From Nitratifractor sp. (lineage in GTDB: Bacteria > Campylobacterota > Campylobacteria > Campylobacterales > Sulfurovaceae): 18,964 nt of DNA. The position numbers and the translations under genes were made by a program. Under the pieces are notes generated by a model. It saw only the letters and a program-made list of their open reading frames with translations. It did no database searches and was not told where the DNA came from. Positions 14,683 to 18,964 of this stretch are shown here, in pieces; within the stretch, counting starts at the first letter, position 1, and the number at the start of each line of letters is the position of its first letter. The DNA is taken from assembly GCA_015485845.1 (NCBI GenBank), contig WFSU01000009.1, forward strand, positions 1 to 18,964. Reading direction: 5' to 3'.

Positions 14683-15633
14683 ATGACTAAATTGACCAAA
14701 TCCATCCTGACAGCTTCCGTACTGTTCAGCGGCTCCGCGTTTGCGGCTCAGTTCATCACCATCGGTACCGGCGGTGTCACCGGTACCTATTATCCCACCG
14801 GCGGTGCCATCTGCCGTATGATGAACAAAGAGAAGAAGAAAACCGGCATCCGCTGCTCCGTCGAATCTACCGGCGGTTCTGTCTACAACGTCAATACCAT
14901 CAATGCCAATGAGCTGGACTTCGGAATCGCTCAGAGTGATACCGCCTACCAGGCATTCCACGGCGAAGGAAAATTCAAAGGCAAAGCGATCAAAGGACTC
15001 CGCTCCGTCATCGCCATCTACCCTGAGCTCCTCGCGTTTGTCGTCAGCAAGGACAGCGGCATCAAAAAGCTCACCGACATCAAAGGGAAGAAAGTCAACA
15101 TTGACGTCGCCGGTTCCGGCACCCGTATGACCACCGAGATCGTCCTCAAGGCCTTCGGCATCAAACTCTCCGATCTGGCTCTGGCCAATGAGCTCAAGTC
15201 TTCCGAAGGCCCTACCATGCTCAAAGACCACAAAATCGACGGTTACTTTGGTGTCTTCGGTCACCCCACTGCCAACATCAAAGATGCCGCCAACTCAGTC
15301 GACATTGATCTCGTACCCATTGACGGTAAGCCCATTGACGATCTCGTTGCCAAGTATCCCTACTATGCCAAAGGGATCATTTCCGGTACCTTCTACAAAG
15401 GGGTCAAGCACGACACACCGAGCATCGGAGTCAAAGCGGTTCTCTGTACCAAGAATACCATCGATGACAAAGTGGTCTATGCTCTGACCAAAACCATCCT
15501 TGACAACTTTGAAGCGTTCAAAAAATTGCACCCCGCCTACAAGACCATCACCAAAAAATCATTGCTCGATGGATTGTCTGTCCCTCAGCATCCCGGTGCG
15601 GTCAAAGCGTTCAAAGAAGCTGGCCTTTTGTAA
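14683..15633 (+). CDS. TAXI-family TRAP transporter solute-binding protein
   Basis: 316 residues. Periplasmic receptor of a TRAP transporter. Signal peptide MTKLTKSILTASVLFSGSAFA, cleaved near residue 21. The mature protein opens with FITIGTGGVTGTYYPTGGAI, the hallmark of the TAXI group, followed by ESTGGSVYNVNTINANELDFGIAQSDTAYQA and the KGKKVNIDVAGSGTRMT hinge region. Three Cys residues are present, two close together near residues 47 and 60, possibly a disulfide. The ATG at 14683 has AAGGAGAG upstream; a longer frame from 14584 lacks this and would bury the signal peptide. The ligand cannot be read from sequence; known TAXI ligands are amino and organic acids. The permease gene follows 35 nt later. 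Confidence 0.94.
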   Translation: MTKLTKSILTASVLFSGSAFAAQFITIGTGGVTGTYYPTGGAICRMMNKEKKKTGIRCSVESTGGSVYNVNTINANELDFGIAQSDTAYQAFHGEGKFKGKAIKGLRSVIAIYPELLAFVVSKDSGIKKLTDIKGKKVNIDVAGSGTRMTTEIVLKAFGIKLSDLALANELKSSEGPTMLKDHKIDGYFGVFGHPTANIKDAANSVDIDLVPIDGKPIDDLVAKYPYYAKGIISGTFYKGVKHDTPSIGVKAVLCTKNTIDDKVVYALTKTILDNFEAFKKLHPAYKTITKKSLLDGLSVPQHPGAVKAFKEAGLL

Positions 15634-15668
15634 GGAGAACTTTTACCCCAATGTCTAAAGGCTGACTC

Positions 15669-17786
15669 ATGAAAGAAAATACTACCACTCCGGACATCGA
15701 CGTAATCGATCCGGATGAAGAAGAGAAGCTGATAGAACAATTCGAGGGTCAACGCACCCTCGAAGAGGGGACGTGGCAACATCGCCTGATCGTTGTCATC
15801 GCCTTCCTCTGGTCTGCTTTTCAAATCTACGTCGTCATTCACCCCATCAACAGCGTCTTTGTCCGCTCTTTCCACCTCTCGTTTGCTCTGGCTTTGGCGT
15901 TTGCCATGTATCCCATGTTCAAATCTGCCAGAACCATGACCACCATCCCCTGGTACAACTTTTTCATCGCTCCTGCTGCGATCGCGACGGCACTCTATAT
16001 TGTCTTTGCCTATGATGCCCTCAACGCTCGCAGCGGTGCATGGGAACCGCTCGATGTTGCCATGGGGCTGGCCGGTCTCTTCTTCCTCCTCAAGGCAGCA
16101 AGACGCTCTCTGGGATTGGCATTACCGGTGATCGCCGTGGTTTTCCTGATGTACGACTATCTTGGCCCCTATATGCCTGATCTCATCGCACACAAGGGGG
16201 CAAGCATCAACAAAATCGTCGGACAAATGTACCTCACGACCGAAGGGATCTTCGGCGTACCGCTTGGGGTGAGTGCGAGCTTCGTCTTCCTCTTTGTTCT
16301 GTTCGGTGCCCTGCTCGACCGTGCCGGTGCCGGTGAATACTTCATCAATATCGCCTACAACCTGCTCGGCAAGTATGATGGAGGACCCGCCAAAGCATCC
16401 GTTGCCGCCTCGGGTCTGATGGGGATCATCTCCGGAAGTTCCATCGCCAACACCGTCACGACGGGAACGTTTACCATCCCTCTGATGAAACGCCTCGGCT
16501 TCCCGCCTCACAAAGCCGGTGCGGTCGAAGTCGCCTCATCCGTTAACGGTCAGCTCATGCCGCCCATCATGGGGGCAGCGGCCTTCATCATCGCCGAATT
16601 CCTCGGACTGAGCTACACCGAAGTAGTCAAGGCCGCTTTCGTCCCGGCATTTACCAGCTATTTCGCCCTCTTTTACATCGTCCACCTCGAGGCGCGAAAA
16701 CTGGGGATCCGAGGGGAAGATCCGAGTAACCTGCAAAAAGTCTATCCGATCTTTATCAAAGGGATCCACTTCATCGTGCCGATCTTCTTCCTGATCTACA
16801 CCCTTCTGATCCTCAAACAGTCAGCGCAATCGGCTGCGTTTAACGCCATCGAGCTGATGATGCTAATCATGGTCACACAACATCCGTTTAAGGCACTGGT
16901 CAATAAAGAACCTCTCACGGCTGATATCTGGCTCCAGGGATTCAAAGACATCGGAAACGGCATGGTCAACGGCGCCAAAAACATGGTGCCCATCGCTATC
17001 GCCACCGGCGTTGCCGGGATCGTCGTCGGCTCAGTCACCCTGACCGGAATCGGCCTGATCCTCGCCGATGTCATCGATCAGCTCTCCAACGGAAACATCA
17101 TCCTCGTCCTTGTCCTCACTGCCGTCGTCTCCCTGATCCTCGGAATGGGACTGCCCACCACGGCGAACTATATCGTCATGGCGGCTCTGACCGCTCCGGT
17201 CATCATGCAGCTGGCGGCGGACAACGGCTACATCATCCCGGCGATTGCCGCCCACATGTTTGTGTTCTATTTCGGAATACTGGCGGATGATACGCCGCCC
17301 GTGGGGATGGCGGCGTATGCCGCCGCCGGGATCGCCAAATCCGATCCGATCAAAACCGGTCTCCAGGGATTCATGTACGACATCCGTACGGCGATCCTCC
17401 CCTTCATGTTCTTCTTCAACAACAAGCTGTTGCTGATCGAGAGTGTCAACGCCGATGATCCCAACGATCCGGCAGGGTGGGTGTGGATCAGCAATCCACT
17501 GGAAATCCTCGGCATCTTTGCGTTTGCCGTCATGGGTATGTTTGCCTTCACCTCTGCGGTGCAGGGCTTCTACCTCACAAAGGTCAATATCCTGGAGCGT
17601 ATCTTGTTCCTGATCATTATCCCGTTTGCCTTCTTGCCCGATCTCATGGCCAGCAAACTGCATCTGGGATCCTACCTCATCTCATGGGCCATTGCGGCGG
17701 GGATCTATATCCTCATCTACGCCATGCAAAAAGCCCGCATATCCAAACACGGACATTACGTCCCGAAAAAAGTCGGTTTTCATTAA
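15669..17786 (+). CDS. TRAP transporter fused permease (small and large membrane subunits)
   Basis: 705 residues. After an acidic cytosolic start (about 1-35), a DctQ-like part of about four helices (to about 145) is fused to a DctM-like part of about twelve or more helices. Diagnostic blocks: SGLMGIISGSSIANTVTTGT near 249-268, MKRLGFPPHKAGAVEVASSVNGQLMPPIMGAAAFI near 274-308, and LGMGLPTTANYIVMAALTAP near 491-510. Fused permeases are typical partners of TAXI receptors; uptake is driven by an ion gradient by family knowledge. ATG at 15669 follows AAAGG. It forms one operon with the TAXI gene, which is 35 nt upstream, and its stop codon lies in the loop of the terminator. Confidence 0.94.
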   Translation: MKENTTTPDIDVIDPDEEEKLIEQFEGQRTLEEGTWQHRLIVVIAFLWSAFQIYVVIHPINSVFVRSFHLSFALALAFAMYPMFKSARTMTTIPWYNFFIAPAAIATALYIVFAYDALNARSGAWEPLDVAMGLAGLFFLLKAARRSLGLALPVIAVVFLMYDYLGPYMPDLIAHKGASINKIVGQMYLTTEGIFGVPLGVSASFVFLFVLFGALLDRAGAGEYFINIAYNLLGKYDGGPAKASVAASGLMGIISGSSIANTVTTGTFTIPLMKRLGFPPHKAGAVEVASSVNGQLMPPIMGAAAFIIAEFLGLSYTEVVKAAFVPAFTSYFALFYIVHLEARKLGIRGEDPSNLQKVYPIFIKGIHFIVPIFFLIYTLLILKQSAQSAAFNAIELMMLIMVTQHPFKALVNKEPLTADIWLQGFKDIGNGMVNGAKNMVPIAIATGVAGIVVGSVTLTGIGLILADVIDQLSNGNIILVLVLTAVVSLILGMGLPTTANYIVMAALTAPVIMQLAADNGYIIPAIAAHMFVFYFGILADDTPPVGMAAYAAAGIAKSDPIKTGLQGFMYDIRTAILPFMFFFNNKLLLIESVNADDPNDPAGWVWISNPLEILGIFAFAVMGMFAFTSAVQGFYLTKVNILERILFLIIIPFAFLPDLMASKLHLGSYLISWAIAAGIYILIYAMQKARISKHGHYVPKKVGFH

Positions 17787-17797
17787 ACCGATTTTTC
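17766..17797 (+). terminator. Intrinsic terminator of the TAXI-TRAP operon
   Basis: TCGGTTT (17773-17779) pairs with AAACCGA (17785-17791) around a TCATT loop; the stem extends through a G-T wobble into A-run/T-run pairing (about 12 bp) and ends in TTTTT. The TAA stop codon overlaps the loop and stem. Textbook shape. Confidence 0.9.
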
Positions 17798-17822
17798 CCG
17801 CACCTCCTTGGTGTGGTGGATG

Positions 17823-17956
17823 GTCGGCTGAAGCCAACCCTACTGAACTCTCGTTCCCATCGTCCTCGATGGGAACACATACACGCTTTTTTATATCACT
17901 CTATCACCCTGAGGTTCCTGTAGGCATTTGACCTTGGGCGGGACTGAAGTCTCCGC
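17823..17956. repeat. Mixed palindromic repeats between the TRAP gene and ftsZ
   Basis: Family B copies: GTCGGC-TGAA-GCCAAC (17823-17838, one mismatch, followed by CCC) and GCGGGAC-TGAA-GTCtCCGC (17938-17956, one bulged T). Family C copy: GTTCCCATCG-TCCT-CGATGGGAAC (17853-17876, perfect 10-bp stem), preceded by CTC and followed by ACATAC like its relatives. No gene is visible in 17787-18077. Confidence 0.75.
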
Positions 17957-18020
17957 TTCCGGGACACCGTTGGAAGGTGCGCAATTGAGGTTACATTTTG
18001 TTATGTTATCGTTTGGGAGC

Positions 18021-18042
18021 GTCCCACGCCAAAACGTGAGAC
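18021..18042. repeat. Degenerate GTCCCACG palindrome before ftsZ 3' end
   Basis: GTCCCACG-ccaaaa-CGTGAGAC pairs over 8 bp with one C-A mismatch. It resembles a decayed family C element (…CCCACGC…GCGTGGG…). It lies 35 nt beyond the ftsZ stop on a T-rich (minus-strand) stretch and might contribute to termination. Confidence 0.5.
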
Positions 18043-18077
18043 AGGAAAAAAAAGGGGAGGGAAAAAGAGACGCGCAA

Positions 18078-18964
18078 TCAGTCCATTTGCTTGCGCAGGA
18101 AAGTAGGAACGTCTAGGACGTCTTCATTGGTACCGTCAAAACCACCGACAACACGACGTTGCTGACGGGCAGGTTGGATGGGGGTGTTCGCACTCTCAGC
18201 GTTGTTTTTCATGAGTGTGGAAGCTTCATTAGCCTTTTTCGCTTTTTCACTCGCCAGACTATTGGGGTCTTCAAACCCGGTCGCCACAATAGTGATCAGA
18301 ACTTCATCTTCACCAATATCTGGATTGGTTGTTGTTCCGAAAATCACACTGGCATCTTCATCCGCGTTTTCTTCGATGATATCCATTGCCTTGGAAATCT
18401 CGAGGATTGGATAATCGGGATGAATGTGGAAGTGCACCAGGACACCCATTGCACCATCGATTGAAATATCGTCGAGGAGTGGAGACTCCAGGGCGATTTT
18501 GGCCGCATCATAGGCGGCATTGGCACCGGCACTTTGACCGGCTCCCATCAGCGCAAGACCCCGATGTTTCATCACCGTACGGACGTCCGCAAAGTCAAGG
18601 TTGATGTCGTTGGGAGCATGCGAGAGGATGACGTTGGAGATCCCACCCACGGCCTGGGAGAGGATATTGTCTACGAGGCGGAAACTCTCCTTGACCCCGA
18701 GATTTTTCTCGACAATGGTCAGAAGCTTCTCGTTGGGGATCACGACGATAGAGTCACTTTCCTGCTTGAGTTCCTCCAGACCGTTTTTGGCCAGTTTCAT
18801 CCGCTTGCGTCCTTCAAACTTGAAGGGGCTGGTTACGACCGAAACCGTCAAGGCACCGACGTCCCGAGCAGCCTGTGCCACAACCGGCGCAGCACCGGTA
18901 CCGGTACCGCCGCCCATCCCGGCAGAGATAAAGACGATATCAGCACCGGCCAATACCCCCTTGA
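18078..18964 (-). CDS. ftsZ: Cell division protein FtsZ (3' part, cut by the window edge)
   Basis: The reading frame stays open to the window end (…KGVLAGADIVFI), so the N-terminal third or less is missing; the TTG at 18951-18953 is an internal codon. Visible: tubulin/FtsZ GTP-binding signature SAGMGGGTGTGAAPVVA, the T7-loop segment NDINLDFADVRTVM with its catalytic Asp, the GAGQSAG region, a C-terminal domain ending IVATGF, a polar linker rich in Asn, Lys and Gln, and the conserved C-terminal peptide DVPTFLRKQMD that binds FtsA or other membrane tethers. It polymerises into the Z-ring at midcell. The gene is convergent with the TRAP operon, with palindromic repeats between them. Confidence 0.96.
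   Translation of the reverse strand, partial: KGVLAGADIVFISAGMGGGTGTGAAPVVAQAARDVGALTVSVVTSPFKFEGRKRMKLAKNGLEELKQESDSIVVIPNEKLLTIVEKNLGVKESFRLVDNILSQAVGGISNVILSHAPNDINLDFADVRTVMKHRGLALMGAGQSAGANAAYDAAKIALESPLLDDISIDGAMGVLVHFHIHPDYPILEISKAMDIIEENADEDASVIFGTTTNPDIGEDEVLITIVATGFEDPNSLASEKAKKANEASTLMKNNAESANTPIQPARQQRRVVGGFDGTNEDVLDVPTFLRKQMD

Overview
The window reads as chromosomal DNA from a free-living, respiring Gram-negative bacterium. I infer a Campylobacterota lineage (Sulfurovum/Sulfurimonas-like). The reasons are a TAXI-type TRAP system, small class I cytochromes, an OmpR/kinase pair with a DTTHELNTPL-type H-box, and the style of FtsZ. This is inference from family resemblance; no rRNA or tRNA gene is present to confirm it.

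Layout: (1) 34-3508, minus strand, the overlapping sbcD-sbcC pair (Mre11/Rad50-type DNA end processing). (2) 3658-4069, minus, a short winged-helix remnant and a tiny possible membrane ORF. (3) 4121-6823, plus, a 900-residue secreted acidic protein with calcium-type Asp repeats, four Ig-like domains and a C-terminal anchor-like tail. (4) 6875-9449, minus, a tight fetB-psuK-psuG cluster (a lone UPF0014/FetB permease with pseudouridine breakdown enzymes). (5) 9519-10298, minus, two small c-type cytochrome genes. (6) 10447-12265, minus, an OmpR-type regulator and its histidine kinase. (7) 12458-14210, minus, a TrxC-type thioredoxin and an MscS channel. (8) 14683-17786, plus, a TAXI solute-binding protein and a fused TRAP permease ending in a clear intrinsic terminator. 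(9) 18078-18964, minus, the 3' part of ftsZ, cut by the window edge.

The most notable content is between the genes. At least three families of short palindromic (REP-like) elements sit at about 10.21-10.41, 12.30-12.46 and 17.82-18.04 kb, several as inverted pairs, and a roughly 270-bp MITE-like element with 33-bp terminal inverted repeats and TA flanks lies between mscS and the TAXI gene. Some of these repeats touch genes: one inverted pair lies in frame inside the 5' end of a cytochrome gene, one half-element supplies the trxC stop codon, and a heptanucleotide tandem repeat forms the end of mscS. No transposase, CRISPR array, phage gene or recognised defence system is present. The surface protein and the short-repeat/MITE landscape are the best candidates for something undescribed.
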